In this document: positions 63,919-64,000 of the stretch, piece after piece
Numbering within the stretch: the first letter of the stretch is position 1
How the letters are laid out: the number at the start of each line of letters is the position of its first letter
From: Ustilago trichophora
Lineage: Eukaryota > Basidiomycota > Ustilaginomycetes > Ustilaginales > Ustilaginaceae
Assembly: GCA_900323505.1 (NCBI GenBank)
Contig: OOIN01000001.1
Location: forward strand, 1,860,001 to 1,924,000
DNA: 64,000 bases
Direction of reading: 5' to 3'
Translations under genes and position numbers: made by a program
The notes under the pieces: model-generated
Told to the model about the DNA's origin: nothing
Seen by the model: the letters and a program-made list of their open reading frames with translations, nothing else
Databases searched by the model: none

Positions 63919-64000
63919 GGCTGCTGAAGTTGGTGAGCTGACAGGAGCGAGAGTAGATTTCAAGGTCGAAGAGGTCGGAGAACGCGCTGTGTCCAAGTGA

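Overview
The window looks like a stretch of nuclear chromosome from a smut-type basidiomycete fungus (Ustilaginales, near Ustilago, Sporisorium or Pseudozyma). This is inferred from the gene set, from mostly intronless large genes with a few small introns carrying GTRNGT donors, from moderate GC, and from long Ser/Ala/Gln-rich disordered segments. No database comparison was possible. There are no rRNA genes, convincing tRNA genes, transposons, CRISPR arrays or prokaryotic operons.

Layout, left to right: a GNL1-type circularly permuted GTPase cut by the left edge (minus); the RNA polymerase II CTD phosphatase Fcp1 (plus); a secreted barwin/RlpA-like pro-protein (minus); a 2.9+ kb gap; a 2880-residue Fab1/PIKfyve lipid kinase (plus); chaperonin subunit CCT7 (plus); an adenosine deaminase-like N6-methyl-AMP deaminase (minus); a 3.3 kb gap; an F-box/LRR protein ending in a CaaX box (plus); glyoxalase II (plus); an unrecognised AT-hook protein (minus); ribosomal protein uS7/Rps5 with three exons (minus); a LisH-WD40 TBL1/Sif2-like corepressor subunit (minus); a two-exon DUF5872 gene (minus); pyruvate dehydrogenase E2 (minus); mitochondrial aspartate aminotransferase (minus); an Sls1-like mitochondrial protein (plus); the Atm1 ABC transporter (minus); a family X DNA polymerase (plus); the four-exon syntaxin Sed5 (minus); a Tat-SF1/Cus2 splicing factor (plus); and a two-exon Sch9-like C2-AGC kinase (minus).

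Most genes are housekeeping and independently transcribed, in divergent or convergent pairs. About 10.6 kb (44.3-54.9 kb) holds four consecutive genes for mitochondrial proteins. Spliced models for Rps5, DUF5872, Sed5 and Sch9 were rebuilt by reading splice sites; all four keep frame exactly. The most interesting items are the F-box protein with two PPxY motifs and a CaaX tail, the DUF5872 gene, the Pol mu-like active site of the X-family polymerase, two possible start codons in glyoxalase II, the secreted Kex2-processed barwin-like protein, the orphan AT-hook protein, and an 82-unit GA/TC microsatellite about 200 bp upstream of the aminotransferase start. I found no clearly new multi-gene system.
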